This document shows positions 45,111 through 54,754 of a stretch of DNA of 64,000 bases, piece after piece. Location of the stretch: positions 946,413-1,010,412 of the forward strand of contig NZ_JACRVF010000001.1 of assembly GCF_014306105.1 (NCBI RefSeq). The letters run 5' to 3'. This DNA comes from Pontibacter cellulosilyticus. Lineage in GTDB: Bacteria > Bacteroidota > Bacteroidia > Cytophagales > Hymenobacteraceae. Position 1 is the first letter of the stretch. Each line of letters begins with the position of its first letter. The notes beneath the pieces are model-generated. The model was not told the origin of the DNA. It saw only the letters and a list, made by a program, of their open reading frames with translations, and did no database searches. Position numbers and translations under genes: made by a program.

Positions 45111-47588
45111 GTGAAGAAAACTGGTTGGATAATTCTTGTTGTGTTACTGCTGGCACTTATAGGCGGCATTGTATATTTTGTAGTTAAGAAGAAATACTAT
45201 CCTAAAGTCAAAGGCGTAGAGTACATTAATCTGGAAATGGCTAAAGACACTGCCTTTATAAAAACAGGTATTAACGTCCAGAACAGGATTCCGCTACCCA
45301 TTGCTATCGACAGCATCCGTTATGTGTTCAAAGATCAAAATGATACAATTGGCCGCGGAAGGATGACAACAGATCATACCCTCCCTGCTTTAGGAGATAA
45401 GGTTGTGGATTTTAAGATGCAGCTGGACTTTGAAAAGTATAGAGAGCATATAAAAGAGCAGCAGGGTAAAGACAGTATCAAAATAGATGTGGCCATGGAA
45501 GCTTATTTCGACCTGCCTTTCATCAGCCCGCAAAGTATAGCCATGGACCGGCAAATCACTGTGCCCGTTGCCAAATCACCGGAAATGCAGGTAAGTGAAC
45601 TCAAGGTGAGAAGCTTTAGCGTTGAGGAAGGTTACTCGCTGCTGCTCAGAATAAATGCCACAAACAAAAACCTGCCCGGGCTTAAAATTGATAACTTCCA
45701 GTACAACATCAGGCTTGGCGATACCCTCAGGATTGAAGGCCAGATAGACTCTACTTTTGCCGTTGACAAAGGCAGCAGATTGTTAGAGATTCCCCTGGAG
45801 TTATCTACCGCTGATGCTATTGCCCTCCTAAAGAAAAAGTTGTCAGGCGGCAAGAGTTGGGAGTATGATGCCGTTGTAGAAGCCCAGATCCAAAGTCAGC
45901 ACCCATTGTTTGACTCTTTTAACTTAACCGTAGAAAAATCAGGTGTATTGGATGCAGGCGGAATGGGCGCAGGAAGTAAATTCCTCCCCTCTATCAGCAA
46001 AATCAAGCGCCTAGAAGTAGATTCTGATGAGGAAACTACCAGAATTCAAGCGGATATTATAGTGCACAACCCTTCCCCCTTCCCTTTCTACATCGATAGT
46101 GCAGCTTACTACATCAGGCACAAAGGCACAGTGATCGCGCGCGGAAAAAGAAACTATGAAAAGATCCTGCCCAAATCCGGGGATCAGTCTTTCCGACTGG
46201 ATTTACTGGTGGATGAAAGTGCCTACCAAAACTTTATGAAGCAGGTGCAGGGGCAGGAAAAAGTGTCCTTGGAAGTAGAATTAAACCTTATTTACAACCT
46301 GCCAGATACAAAACAAACGCAGAAGCTAAGCCTAAAGCGGCAGGTGCAGGTGCCAGTGCCTGGCCAGGCAGGCATACAGGTGGCCGGTTTGGAGGTACGG
46401 GAACTCGACCCACAAAAAGGTGCCTATCTTGGCCTGCAACTAAAGATACAAAGCTCTAACCTCCCCGACTTGCAGATAAAGAACCTTGACTATCGCCTGC
46501 AGCTAAGCGATGATATACTACTACAAGGCCAGACGAAAGAGCCTATCAAAGTAAACGGCAAAGCGGCAGAAGTTGAGATACCGATCCGGCTTTCGGCTGA
46601 GGATGTAAACCAACTTGTAAAGAAAGCTATAAGCGGCAGTTCAGACTGGAAGTATGATTTACAGGCAACAGCCACGCTATCGAGCAGCAACAAAATGCTC
46701 GGATCAACTAAGGTAGACCTGGATTTCAATGGCACATTAGAACTGACAAAAGGATCAGGCGGCCAACTAATGCCTCAGATCACCAAAATTGATACGTTAG
46801 ATATTACAATTGCATTTGACACTGCCTGGGTTAAGCTGAACGTTCACGTCAAGAATCCTTTGCCGGTGCCAATCCAGCTTAATAACATTGCTTTACAAAT
46901 TACACATGAATCTGATACGTTTGCGATGAGCCAGGAAAAGGTAAGTACAACCCTGCCTCCGGAAGGTAGCCAGACTGGTTGGATTACGCTTGGCGTGAAC
47001 TATAAAACCTGGCGAGACCACTTGCAGCACCACCAGCAGCAGGACAGTATGCTACTGGAAGAACTTATCACCCTAGGGTATCAGATCGATGACCTGGCTC
47101 CGCAGCAAGTTTCGTTTACAAACAAATTTATGATTCCGATGCCGAAGGTACCAGTTACTGAGCTGCAAAAAGTAAAACCGAAGGGTATCAGCTTGAAAAG
47201 CGGCATCGTCTTAAACGCGTTGGTACAGGTTCAAAATGCCAACACAGAAAGCCTTGATATCAGCGACATTACTTACAACATTTGCGCAGAAAACCTCTTG
47301 GATGCCTGTGGAAGTATAAACCGAACCTATCATATTCCGCTTGGGCAGAGCATAGTGGAGGTGCCGATGAGCCTTACAGTAGGTGAAGTGTTTAGGGCAT
47401 TGTTTGCACAACTAACCGGAAAAAAGAAACAAAGGACTATTTATATTAATACATCTGCTATGATAGATACAGCCAACCCTAAGATTAAAAACACTTTTGT
47501 GAGATTTGAGAAGTGGGAAAGAACCGTTCTCTTCCAGAAAAAGAAGAAAATAAAGTCTAAAAAAGAAGTAGACCAGGTGGCGCAGTAG
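45111..47588 (+). CDS. LEA type 2-like repeat protein, three A/B repeat pairs
   Basis: 825 residues beginning with GTG and an N-terminal membrane anchor (GWIILVVLLLALIGGIVYFVV), so it is probably anchored with the bulk in the periplasm. The rest is an alternating set of six beta-sandwich repeats of the LEA-14/WHy kind. Repeats of type A start near residues 30, 295 and 555, with phrases like INVQNRIPLPIAIDSIRY, IIVHNPSPFPFYIDSAAYYI and VHVKNPLPVPIQLNNIALQI. Type B start near 145, 415 and 685 (LLLRINATNKNLPGLKIDNFQYNI, LGLQLKIQSSNLPDLQIKNLDYRL). Each A repeat ends in VPV. Related single-domain proteins are linked with desiccation tolerance; the role here is unknown. Confidence 0.8.
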   Translation: MKKTGWIILVVLLLALIGGIVYFVVKKKYYPKVKGVEYINLEMAKDTAFIKTGINVQNRIPLPIAIDSIRYVFKDQNDTIGRGRMTTDHTLPALGDKVVDFKMQLDFEKYREHIKEQQGKDSIKIDVAMEAYFDLPFISPQSIAMDRQITVPVAKSPEMQVSELKVRSFSVEEGYSLLLRINATNKNLPGLKIDNFQYNIRLGDTLRIEGQIDSTFAVDKGSRLLEIPLELSTADAIALLKKKLSGGKSWEYDAVVEAQIQSQHPLFDSFNLTVEKSGVLDAGGMGAGSKFLPSISKIKRLEVDSDEETTRIQADIIVHNPSPFPFYIDSAAYYIRHKGTVIARGKRNYEKILPKSGDQSFRLDLLVDESAYQNFMKQVQGQEKVSLEVELNLIYNLPDTKQTQKLSLKRQVQVPVPGQAGIQVAGLEVRELDPQKGAYLGLQLKIQSSNLPDLQIKNLDYRLQLSDDILLQGQTKEPIKVNGKAAEVEIPIRLSAEDVNQLVKKAISGSSDWKYDLQATATLSSSNKMLGSTKVDLDFNGTLELTKGSGGQLMPQITKIDTLDITIAFDTAWVKLNVHVKNPLPVPIQLNNIALQITHESDTFAMSQEKVSTTLPPEGSQTGWITLGVNYKTWRDHLQHHQQQDSMLLEELITLGYQIDDLAPQQVSFTNKFMIPMPKVPVTELQKVKPKGISLKSGIVLNALVQVQNANTESLDISDITYNICAENLLDACGSINRTYHIPLGQSIVEVPMSLTVGEVFRALFAQLTGKKKQRTIYINTSAMIDTANPKIKNTFVRFEKWERTVLFQKKKKIKSKKEVDQVAQ

Positions 47589-47689
47589 TTTATGTTGCTA
47601 CAGCTTAATTACATATTACAGATTTTCTTTTCATAGCAAAACTATGCTTATACTTGCCTTTGCTAAATTCAGGTAAAGCAACTGCTCCC

Positions 47690-48244
47690 ATGACACTATT
47701 CACACTTGCCGAAACCACTGATGATCTGCAGCAGATACTTGTGCTGCAGTCACTCAATTGCGAAGACAGCCTTACTCCTGACGAGGTAGCTGATCAGGGG
47801 TTTTTAACTGCCCGCCATACGCTTTCGTTGCTCGAGGAAATGGGCCAGAAGTATAAACACGTGGTAGCCAAAAAGGATGGGCAGGTAATTGGCTATGCGT
47901 TGGTGATGTTAAAAGAATTCTCTGATAAACTGCCTGTTCTTACCCCGCTCATAAATGTGGTGGAAGAACTGAGCTATGAGGCTGTACCCTTAAACACTGC
48001 CACCTACTTTATTATGGGTCAAATATGTGTGGCCAAAGAGCATCGTGGGCAAAAGGTTTTTGAGGGGTTATACCGTCACCTTCAGCAACAGATGCAGCCT
48101 CATTTCGATTATGTGGTAACCGGCGTTGCCCAACGCAACACGCGTTCTGTACGTGCCCATTATAATGTGGGCTTCAAATCCATCTTAAAGTTTGGCTACG
48201 ATATTGGTGAGAAATGGAATATTATACTTTGGGATTGGAAATAG
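47690..48244 (+). CDS. GNAT-family N-acetyltransferase
   Basis: 184 residues from ATG 47690 (an in-frame TTG at 47654 is less likely). YKHVVAKKDGQVIGYALVMLKEF and YFIMGQICVAKEHRGQKVFEGLYRHLQQQM show the acetyl-CoA-binding motif A with a slightly unusual RGQKVF instead of the common R/Q-x-x-G-x-G/A. VTGVAQRNTRSVRAHYNVGFK is motif B. The acceptor substrate is unknown. Confidence 0.85.
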   Translation: MTLFTLAETTDDLQQILVLQSLNCEDSLTPDEVADQGFLTARHTLSLLEEMGQKYKHVVAKKDGQVIGYALVMLKEFSDKLPVLTPLINVVEELSYEAVPLNTATYFIMGQICVAKEHRGQKVFEGLYRHLQQQMQPHFDYVVTGVAQRNTRSVRAHYNVGFKSILKFGYDIGEKWNIILWDWK

Positions 48245-48603
48245 TCTCTTAAGCTATACTTTGCATAAGTCCCTGCTAATAATTTATTATTGTAGCTATT
48301 TAAAAACTTCCGGATTATTGAAGAGCATTTAGCATGGCACAATCTGTTATACTTCAGGTCCGAATCTTTAAATAACTGGGATATGACAATCTTTTAGCTG
48401 CAGAACCTTCAACTATTCACTAAAAATGCAGCGAGGTTCGCTGCCTGTGTACCCCGACACGCCAAATAACATCCCATATCTTTAATTATACCAATATTAA
48501 ATTTAACACCATTTCTAACTAAGGTTTGGCTTAGGCCGTAAAAATTAAAAGATACCAGCAGAAACAATCTTGCTAAAGGTATATTCTTATATGTGAATTA
48601 ATA
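48245..48603. other. 359-base AT-rich intergenic region with a small hairpin
   Basis: Upstream of the first YsnF-type gene. It contains the hairpin GCAGCGA-GGT-TCGCTGC at 48428-48444 and two TATACTT sites (48255, 48348). I see no coding frame, tRNA or terminator T-run. It probably holds the stress-gene promoter, but I cannot point to a clear box. Confidence 0.6.
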
Positions 48604-49071
48604 ATGGAAATAAATATCAGAAAAGATAAAGTACAACAATCTGAATTTGAACAAAAACTGCAACAAAGTATAGACGCAAAACCAACACAAACTGAAGCGG
48701 AAACTACGATCCCAGTAGTTGAAGAGAAAGTAAATATAGATGTTCAGACTGTTGAGACAGGAAAGGTACGTGTATCCAAGCAGGTGCACGAAGAAGACGT
48801 AACCGTTGATGTTCCCTTTGTATATGAGGATGTGGATGTGCAGCGGGTTGCGAAAAACCTTTCAGTAGAAAAACCTCCGGAAGTTCGCTATGAGGGAGAT
48901 ACAATGATTATTCCGGTCATAAAGGAAGAAGTTGTAATCCAGAAGCGGCTCGTACTGGTGGAAGAACTACACATAACCAAACGCAGAGTGGAAGAACATC
49001 ATCCACAGCAGGTTATCCTCAAAAAGGAAGAAATTAAAATTGACAGAACAGAAAACAATAATACCCTTTAA
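48604..49071 (+). CDS. YsnF/AvaK-domain (DUF2382) stress protein, short form
   Basis: A 155-residue, very acidic and charged protein. TIPVVEEKVNIDVQTVETGKVRVSKQVHEEDVTVDVPFVYEDVDVQRVAKN begins a DUF2382 domain, which continues through MIIPVIKEEVVIQKRLVLVEELHITKRR. This domain is found in YsnF of Bacillus and in proteins associated with general stress or desiccation in cyanobacteria. A second, longer DUF2382 protein follows after 48 bases, so this is a paralogous pair. Biochemical function is unknown. Confidence 0.82.
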   Translation: MEINIRKDKVQQSEFEQKLQQSIDAKPTQTEAETTIPVVEEKVNIDVQTVETGKVRVSKQVHEEDVTVDVPFVYEDVDVQRVAKNLSVEKPPEVRYEGDTMIIPVIKEEVVIQKRLVLVEELHITKRRVEEHHPQQVILKKEEIKIDRTENNNTL

Positions 49072-49119
49072 GCATGAAAATCATGCTTCAGATGATTAAT
49101 AACTAAACCCAATTATACT

Positions 49120-49971
49120 ATGAAACAGACAGTAATAGGAATTTTCGATTATGGCGTAGATGCCCAAATGGCTGCACAGCAATTAGAAAAAAACGGTATT
49201 CCTAGTAAAAATATTGATATTGCAGTAAGAGGTGCCAAGGATAAGTCCAGCGCACCGAATCAAAATAACCCTAACCCATCTAATCCGAATATGGGTGGGC
49301 CAACAAATACAGTTACAACTGACAACCAAAGAGACAGTCAGTTCTTTAACTCGCTTTTCGATAACCGTGATGAGTCCAGCAAATACTATGAGGTGGCTAA
49401 GCACGGGTCTATTGTAACTGTACACACTGACTCTAAAGACCAGGCAAAGAAGGCCGCTGAATTACTTGATAAGTATGGTGCGATAGATGTGAACGAGCGT
49501 TCTGCACAATACCGCGGTATGTCTTCTTCAGATAAAGGCAAGTGGACTAACTCAAGCAAATCTATACCTGTTGTAGAAGAAAATATGCAGGTGGGTAAAC
49601 GCGAGGTAGAGACCGGTGGCGTAAGGCTAAGAAGCCGTATTATAGAGCGCCCGGTAGAAGAAAAACTACGTTTGCGTGAAGAACATGTGCATGTAGAGCG
49701 TAGACCTGTTAATCGCCCTGCCAATGAGCAAGATCTTAAAGGCTTCAAAGAAGGCGAAATAACCATGACAGAGCACGCAGAAAAACCGATGGTTAATAAA
49801 GAAGCTCGTGTAGTAGAGGAAGTAAGATTAGGTAAAGATGTAGAGCAGCACGAAGAGACCATCAGAGGCACAGAGCGCAAAACTGATGTCGAAGTGGACA
49901 GACTCAATCCTAAGGCAGATAAAGACAGATTGGATCCTAGAAACGAAAAAAGAGATCCAAACAAGCGCTAG
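49120..49971 (+). CDS. YsnF/AvaK-domain (DUF2382) stress protein with general-stress N-terminal domain
   Basis: 283 residues. Residues about 1-125 (VIGIFDYGVDAQMAAQQLEKNGIPSKNIDIAVRG, then HGSIVTVHTDSKDQAKKAAELLDKYGAIDVNER) form a GsiB/17M-like general-stress domain of ferredoxin-like type, with an Asn/Pro-rich insertion near 50-70. Residues about 150-265 are a DUF2382 domain (SIPVVEENMQVGKREVETGGVRLRSRIIERPVEEKLRLREEHVHVERRPV). The C-terminal tail is rich in Asp, Lys and Arg and is probably disordered. It follows its paralogue closely and ends at a strong terminator. Confidence 0.85.
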   Translation: MKQTVIGIFDYGVDAQMAAQQLEKNGIPSKNIDIAVRGAKDKSSAPNQNNPNPSNPNMGGPTNTVTTDNQRDSQFFNSLFDNRDESSKYYEVAKHGSIVTVHTDSKDQAKKAAELLDKYGAIDVNERSAQYRGMSSSDKGKWTNSSKSIPVVEENMQVGKREVETGGVRLRSRIIERPVEEKLRLREEHVHVERRPVNRPANEQDLKGFKEGEITMTEHAEKPMVNKEARVVEEVRLGKDVEQHEETIRGTERKTDVEVDRLNPKADKDRLDPRNEKRDPNKR

Positions 49972-49987
49972 ATAACTAAGTATAATG

Positions 49988-50018
49988 AAAAGGGGCAGCA
50001 AATAATGCTGCCCCTTTT
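49988..50018 (+). terminator. Terminator after the YsnF-type genes
   Basis: The arms AAAAGGGGCAGCA (49988-50000) and TGCTGCCCCTTTT (50006-50018) are exact complements around AATAA, then a T-run. AAGTATA (49978-49984) lies between stop codon and stem. It may also serve the convergent lipoprotein gene. Confidence 0.92.
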
Positions 50019-50051
50019 TTGTTTTTAGGTAACACAGAAGGCGGTAACTTC

Positions 50052-50900
50052 TTACTTATACTCATAGCTGTCTACATGTGGCTGTACATGTGGGTAGGCT
50101 TCGAGCTTTGTATACCTGTTTACAGGATAACCTTTGTCGTTGAAAGAGTAGGAGAAAAATTCCTTACCATACCCCGGATTACGGTAGCCAGGGTTGTTCT
50201 CGAACAGCTTAACACCTGGCAGGTAGTACATTCCAGTGGCTATGAAAGACTCTGGATGCTTCTGATTATCGTAGTTACCAAATGTTATAACCGAAGGTCT
50301 ACCCATGTCCTCTACCCTATTGCTTGTAGACCAGGTTGTCGTGATTTTTGAGAGATTACCCTTGGCATCATAGGCGTATGCTGTAATACCGAGCCGTCCC
50401 TCGTCAGAGCGTGCATAGCTTACTTGCGTCTCTTTTACCAGCAGGTCACCATCATACTCAAATTTAAAATGATAATTCACCAGATTCTCGCCATAGTATG
50501 ATTTAGCCTCAACTACTTTATCGCCTTCGTAAGTATACAACATGTAATTGCTGCCTCCCTTGTAGTTCAGTCGTACGGGCTTGTTTCCTTCGTAAACAAC
50601 AGTGTATCCTTGAATTGGAGAGTAAGTATAGCTTACCTCAGTTAAGCGCTGCTGTGCATCGTACGTATACACTCGTGCACCTATCCTTGTAATCAATGTA
50701 CCTGTACCAGTTGCCGGTGGTGTTGTGTTTACAGGCGGCGGCGTAGTAGCCGGTGGCGGTGTTGTGGTAGTAGGTGGTGTCGTAGTGCCTGGACCTGTAG
50801 GTGTGGTCACCTTGTCCGGCAGGATATCTTCTTTTTCGCAGGAAGACAGGATAACAGACAAGCCCATTGCTGCTGTTAAGAATAAGTACTTGGTTTTCAT
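50052..50900 (-). CDS. Lipoprotein with Thr/Pro linker and YD-like beta repeats
   Basis: 282 residues. The signal ends in LSSC (Cys 21), followed by a linker of Thr and Pro at about residues 33-65. The rest consists of short beta-hairpin units (RVYTYDAQQRLTEVSY, YTVVYEGNKPVRLNY, FKFEYDGDLLVKETQ, AYAYDAKGNLSKI, FFSYSFNDKGYPVNR), resembling the YD/RHS-like repeat lipoproteins (DUF4595-type) common in Bacteroidetes. Probably on the cell surface or in the outer membrane. Function is unknown. Confidence 0.8.
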   Translation of the reverse strand: MKTKYLFLTAAMGLSVILSSCEKEDILPDKVTTPTGPGTTTPPTTTTPPPATTPPPVNTTPPATGTGTLITRIGARVYTYDAQQRLTEVSYTYSPIQGYTVVYEGNKPVRLNYKGGSNYMLYTYEGDKVVEAKSYYGENLVNYHFKFEYDGDLLVKETQVSYARSDEGRLGITAYAYDAKGNLSKITTTWSTSNRVEDMGRPSVITFGNYDNQKHPESFIATGMYYLPGVKLFENNPGYRNPGYGKEFFSYSFNDKGYPVNRYTKLEAYPHVQPHVDSYEYK

Positions 50901-51110
50901 TAGTTTTATTTATAAAAGATTAGGTTTTCAGCTCTGTCTCAGATGCAAACAATACTTATCTGCATCTTATTACTGGCTAGACCAGACAGTTTGATAAAGC
51001 GTTGCCTGCCCCTGATATTTTTTTTTCTTATCTACCTCAAAGCAGGTATAACATGCCTGGCTGCTTTAATTAGTAATGCTTAATTTTAGCGTCTTAACAG
51101 ATCAGAAAAT

Positions 51111-52763
51111 ATGAGATCAAATTTCTTTCGAACCCTTATCATCTTATGCCTATCAATTATACTTGCCCCGGCTCAGGCACAGGATGCATCTGATATCGTT
51201 CCAAAGCCACAACAGGTGATACAGCTAAAGCAGAAGCCTGTGGAGGTAGACCATGAAACAGTTATCTACTATGATTCGCCTTACGCTGTACAGGCATCTT
51301 ACCTGAAAGACCTGCTACAGGCGCAAACTGGATTAGCGTTGCGTGTACAACCCTTGCAAAAAGGGAAAAAGCAGAAAGATGCCATCATCCTGCAACACGC
51401 TCCGGAGGCTGCAAATAAAAAGGAAATGTATGTGCTGGAGTCAGGGAATGGTACAGTAAGTATAAAAGCACAGGATGTGAACGGTATCGTGTATGGTATA
51501 CAAACTTTGCTGCAACTAGTACCCCTAGAAAATGAAAAAGATTTTAAGGTAGATGCGGTCAAAATTTTAGACTACCCTACGTTCGCTTACCGCGGGATGC
51601 ATCTGGATGTTGTCCGTCACTTTTTCCCGCTGGAGTTTGTTAAGAAGTACATCGACTACTTGGCATTTCACAAGTTCAACAACTTTCACTGGCATCTTAC
51701 CGATGATCAGGGCTGGCGCATCGAAATCAAAAGCTACCCGAAACTAAACTCTATTAGCTCCTGGCGCGACTCTACACTAATAGGCCATTTTAAATCCGAG
51801 CCTGCCCGCTACGACCCCACCCGCTATGGAGGCTACTATACTCAGGACGATGTAAAAGAAGTAATACAGTATGCAAAGGTGCGCGGGATCAACATTATAC
51901 CCGAGATCGATATACCCGGCCATAGTCGTGCTACCATTGCTGCTTACCCCGAGTTTAGCACCCACCCCGATACCACCTGGAACGTAGCCTATACCTGGGG
52001 CATGTATAACCGCCAGAACAACGTGCTGGCCCCGCGCCCCGAAACATTCGAGTTCCTAAAAACGGTTTTCGGAGAAGTAGCAGACCTGTTCCCGTCGCCT
52101 TACATTCATATTGGCGGCGACGAAACCAGTAAGCTATGGTGGAAAGCCAGTCCACAGGCGCAAGAGTTTATTAAAAAGCACAACCTGAAGGATGAGAAAG
52201 GGCTACAGACATACTTTATTGAGCAGGTATCGGATTACCTTAAAGCAAAGAATAAGAAAGTAATTGGCTGGCACGAGATACTGGAAGGAGACTTAGATAC
52301 TTCTGCTGTGGTAATGAACTGGGCCGACGACAAGAATGGTGCGGCAGCTGCTATGCGCAAACACCCTGTTATCATGACGCCGGGTAAACCCTTATACTTT
52401 GACCACTACCAGTCGCAGAACCCGAACGACAGCCTGGCGATACATGGCTACAATCCGTTAGATGCTGTTTACAACTACAACCCAATGCCTACCGCCCTGC
52501 GCGGCAAGCCAGAAGCCAGGTTTATACTTGGTGCGCAAGGCAACGTTTGGACAGAGTACATGGGATCGCCGGCAAAGGTAGAGTATATGGTGTTCCCGAG
52601 GATGACTGCCCTAAGCGAGGTTCTGTGGTCCAACCCACAAAACAAAAACTACCAGGACTTCCTTCGCCGCCTGGAAGAAACAGTTATTCCAAGGTACAAG
52701 CGCTGGGGAGCAACATACTTCAAAGACTACCGCGACTGGACTATTGATAAAGCCAGGCAATAA
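51111..52763 (+). CDS. Exported beta-N-acetylhexosaminidase, GH20
   Basis: 550 residues with signal peptide (FRTLIILCLSIILAPAQAQ). A GH20b-type N-terminal domain (about residues 28-150) precedes the catalytic barrel: YRGMHLDVVRHFFPLEFVKKYIDYLAFHKFNNFHWHLTDDQGWRIEIKSYP, EIDIPGHSRA, and the Asp-Glu pair in HIGGDETSKLWW near residue 337. WADDKNGAAAA and GAQGNVWTEYM are substrate-side motifs. The enzyme removes terminal GlcNAc or GalNAc from chitin fragments or glycans. It stands alone with a perfect terminator downstream, not in an obvious PUL. Confidence 0.95.
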   Translation: MRSNFFRTLIILCLSIILAPAQAQDASDIVPKPQQVIQLKQKPVEVDHETVIYYDSPYAVQASYLKDLLQAQTGLALRVQPLQKGKKQKDAIILQHAPEAANKKEMYVLESGNGTVSIKAQDVNGIVYGIQTLLQLVPLENEKDFKVDAVKILDYPTFAYRGMHLDVVRHFFPLEFVKKYIDYLAFHKFNNFHWHLTDDQGWRIEIKSYPKLNSISSWRDSTLIGHFKSEPARYDPTRYGGYYTQDDVKEVIQYAKVRGINIIPEIDIPGHSRATIAAYPEFSTHPDTTWNVAYTWGMYNRQNNVLAPRPETFEFLKTVFGEVADLFPSPYIHIGGDETSKLWWKASPQAQEFIKKHNLKDEKGLQTYFIEQVSDYLKAKNKKVIGWHEILEGDLDTSAVVMNWADDKNGAAAAMRKHPVIMTPGKPLYFDHYQSQNPNDSLAIHGYNPLDAVYNYNPMPTALRGKPEARFILGAQGNVWTEYMGSPAKVEYMVFPRMTALSEVLWSNPQNKNYQDFLRRLEETVIPRYKRWGATYFKDYRDWTIDKARQ

Positions 52764-52766
52764 GCA

Positions 52767-52814
52767 TAAACGAAGAGAGCCCGGAAGTATAAGTTTCCGG
52801 GCTCTCTTCGTTTA
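52767..52814. terminator. Terminator, perfect 20-bp stem with AAGTATA reaching into the loop
   Basis: The left arm 52767-52786 and right arm 52795-52814 are exact reverse complements. The loop 52787-52794 is GTATAAGT, so that AAGTATA spans the stem-loop border (52785-52791). It lies directly after the GH20 stop codon. Confidence 0.92.
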
Positions 52815-53269
52815 ACGCAAACTAAACTACCTACTTCTAATAAAACAGTATACACAGCCACCTAATAAACATAGTATACTTAGTTATTAATCAGCGCTGT
52901 AAAACCATTTAAGTAAACACTAGCTATAACTAACCAGTTGTAACTAATCCACTTCTTTCAAACGGGTACCAGAAAACTTTTCCCCTTTCAGATAGCAAAA
53001 TAAAAAATATTGCTGTGCTCCTGCATCTGCATTTCAGACCGCAAATCTTCGGTGCAGGCAGGCTTGGGATCTGTGTTGGATGCCGCTTAAATTTTTGCTG
53101 TATGTTATACTTTCAGCCATCTAAAAACAGTCCAAAAATGTTAGTAAATAGGTGGATAAAAAAAGGACAAGAACCGTGGAACACTTCAATCTTTATGGCT
53201 AAAAAAATGTATCTTTGTGCAAGTTTAAGGTATCTTGCGTTTATTGTTCAGCACTAAAAAAGACAGATT
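52815..53269. other. 455-base intergenic region before the UPF0173 gene
   Basis: Mostly AT-rich. It contains one 80-codon frame (53015-53257) with no recognisable features and atypical, Cys- and Phe-rich sequence, which I do not call. A TATCTTTG box at 53210-53217 is the likely promoter of the next gene. TATACTT occurs at 52875 and 53106. Confidence 0.6.
53210..53217 (+). promoter_or_regulatory. Possible -7 box TATCTTTG for the UPF0173 hydrolase gene
   Basis: A perfect TAnnTTTG match 53 bases before the ATG at 53270. No reliable -33 element is seen. Confidence 0.5.
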
Positions 53270-53950
53270 ATGAGAATAACGTACTACGGACAATCTTGCT
53301 TCTTATTCGAAATCGGAGAAAACCGCGTGTTATTCGACCCGTTCATCTCCCATAACGAGTTGGCCTCAGGTATAAACGTAGACGATATCAAAGCTGACTA
53401 TATTTTGCTGTCGCATGGCCACCAGGACCATGTACACGACGCAGAGCAGATAGCTAAAAACAATAACAGCACCATTGTGGCTGCTTTCGAGATCACCAGC
53501 TGGTATGGCGAAAAAGGCATTGAGAAGGTGCACCCGATGAACGTGGGAGGTAAAGTAACACTGCCGTTCGGTACAGTTAAAATGGTGAATGCCATACACT
53601 CCAGCACGTTGCCAGATGGTACACCTGGAGGTCCTGCAGCGGGATTTGTAGTAGAAACGCCGGATAAAACGTTCTACTACGCCGGCGACACCGCCCTTAC
53701 CTACGACATGAAGCTTATACCAGAGCAGTTTGATGTGGATTTTGCCCTGATGCCGATTGGCGACAACTTTACCATGGACATACACGATGCCATGATCGCC
53801 GCTGATTTTGTGCAGGTAGATACGGTGATCGGTATGCATTACGACACCTTCCCTTACATCAAAATTGACCGTGAAGAGGTGCAGGAAGTAGCCAGAATGG
53901 CTGATAAAGAACTTATTTTGTTGGAGATAGGTCAGACAATTAACCTATAG
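53270..53950 (+). CDS. UPF0173 metal-dependent hydrolase (metallo-beta-lactamase fold)
   Basis: 226 residues. The metal-binding motif is [17 protein letters not shown]; further ligands are in NAIHSS and [15 protein letters not shown], and the C-terminal His in [18 protein letters not shown]. This is the UlaG-like UPF0173 family, conserved but of uncertain substrate. It is seven bases upstream of parA, so it may be co-transcribed with the chromosome-segregation genes. Confidence 0.92.
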   Translation: MRITYYGQSCFLFEIGENRVLFDPFISHNELASGINVDDIKADYILLSHGHQDHVHDAEQIAKNNNSTIVAAFEITSWYGEKGIEKVHPMNVGGKVTLPFGTVKMVNAIHSSTLPDGTPGGPAAGFVVETPDKTFYYAGDTALTYDMKLIPEQFDVDFALMPIGDNFTMDIHDAMIAADFVQVDTVIGMHYDTFPYIKIDREEVQEVARMADKELILLEIGQTINL

Positions 53951-53957
53951 TTTTAGA

Positions 53958-54740
53958 ATGGGAAAAATTATCGCAGTTGCAAACCAAAAAGGTGGCGTGG
54001 GTAAAACCACAACGGCCATTAACCTTGCCGCCAGTTTAGCAGCTTTAGAGTATAAAACACTTTTAGTCGACGCAGACCCGCAGGCAAACGCCACATCGGG
54101 CCTTGGCTTCGACCCTGCCACCATCACCACCAGCATTTACGAGTGCATGGTAGAAGATGTAAAGGTAGAGGACATTATCCTACAATCGCCTAATATCGAG
54201 TATCTTGACCTGATCCCGTCGCACATCGATCTGGTGGGTGCCGAGGTAGAGATGATCGATATCCCGAACCGTGAGGAGAAAATGCGTGAGGCGCTGAAGC
54301 CTTTAAGAGACAAGTATGATTACATCATCATCGACTGCTCTCCTTCGCTTGGCCTTATTACGGTAAACTCGCTTACAGCAGCAGATTCTGTGGTGATACC
54401 GGTGCAGTGCGAGTACTTTGCACTTGAAGGTTTGGGCAAGCTCCTGAACACGATCAAGATAATACAGTCGCGCCTGAACACGGAACTGGCCATTGAAGGT
54501 ATCCTGTTAACGATGTATGATGTGCGCCTGCGCCTGAGCAACCAGGTGGTGGAAGAAGTGAAAACACACTTCCAGCAGATGGTATTCGATACTATCATTC
54601 CTAGAAACGTGAAGTTGAGTGAGTCGCCAAGCTTTGGTATACCAGCCCTTTTGCACGATGCAGAAAGCAAAGGCGCCCTGAGTTACCTGAACCTGGCACG
54701 TGAGATTGCAGAGAAAAACAGCGTCGTGCTGGCGAAATAA
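53958..54740 (+). CDS. parA: Chromosome-partitioning ATPase ParA
   Basis: 260 residues. The deviant Walker A is [20 protein letters not shown] at residue 9, Walker A' is [16 protein letters not shown], and Walker B is [18 protein letters not shown]. There is no N-terminal HTH, as expected for chromosomal (type Ib-like/Soj) ParA. It works with ParB to move and separate replicated origins. parB starts 14 bases downstream. No AAGTATA motif lies in parA or parB. Confidence 0.96.
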   Translation: MGKIIAVANQKGGVGKTTTAINLAASLAALEYKTLLVDADPQANATSGLGFDPATITTSIYECMVEDVKVEDIILQSPNIEYLDLIPSHIDLVGAEVEMIDIPNREEKMREALKPLRDKYDYIIIDCSPSLGLITVNSLTAADSVVIPVQCEYFALEGLGKLLNTIKIIQSRLNTELAIEGILLTMYDVRLRLSNQVVEEVKTHFQQMVFDTIIPRNVKLSESPSFGIPALLHDAESKGALSYLNLAREIAEKNSVVLAK

Positions 54741-54754
54741 CACATTACGATTAC

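Noticed and set aside
53015-53257. An 80-codon plus-strand frame before the UPF0173 gene
   Set aside because: It has atypical composition and no ribosome-binding site, overlaps the likely promoter, and shows no motif.
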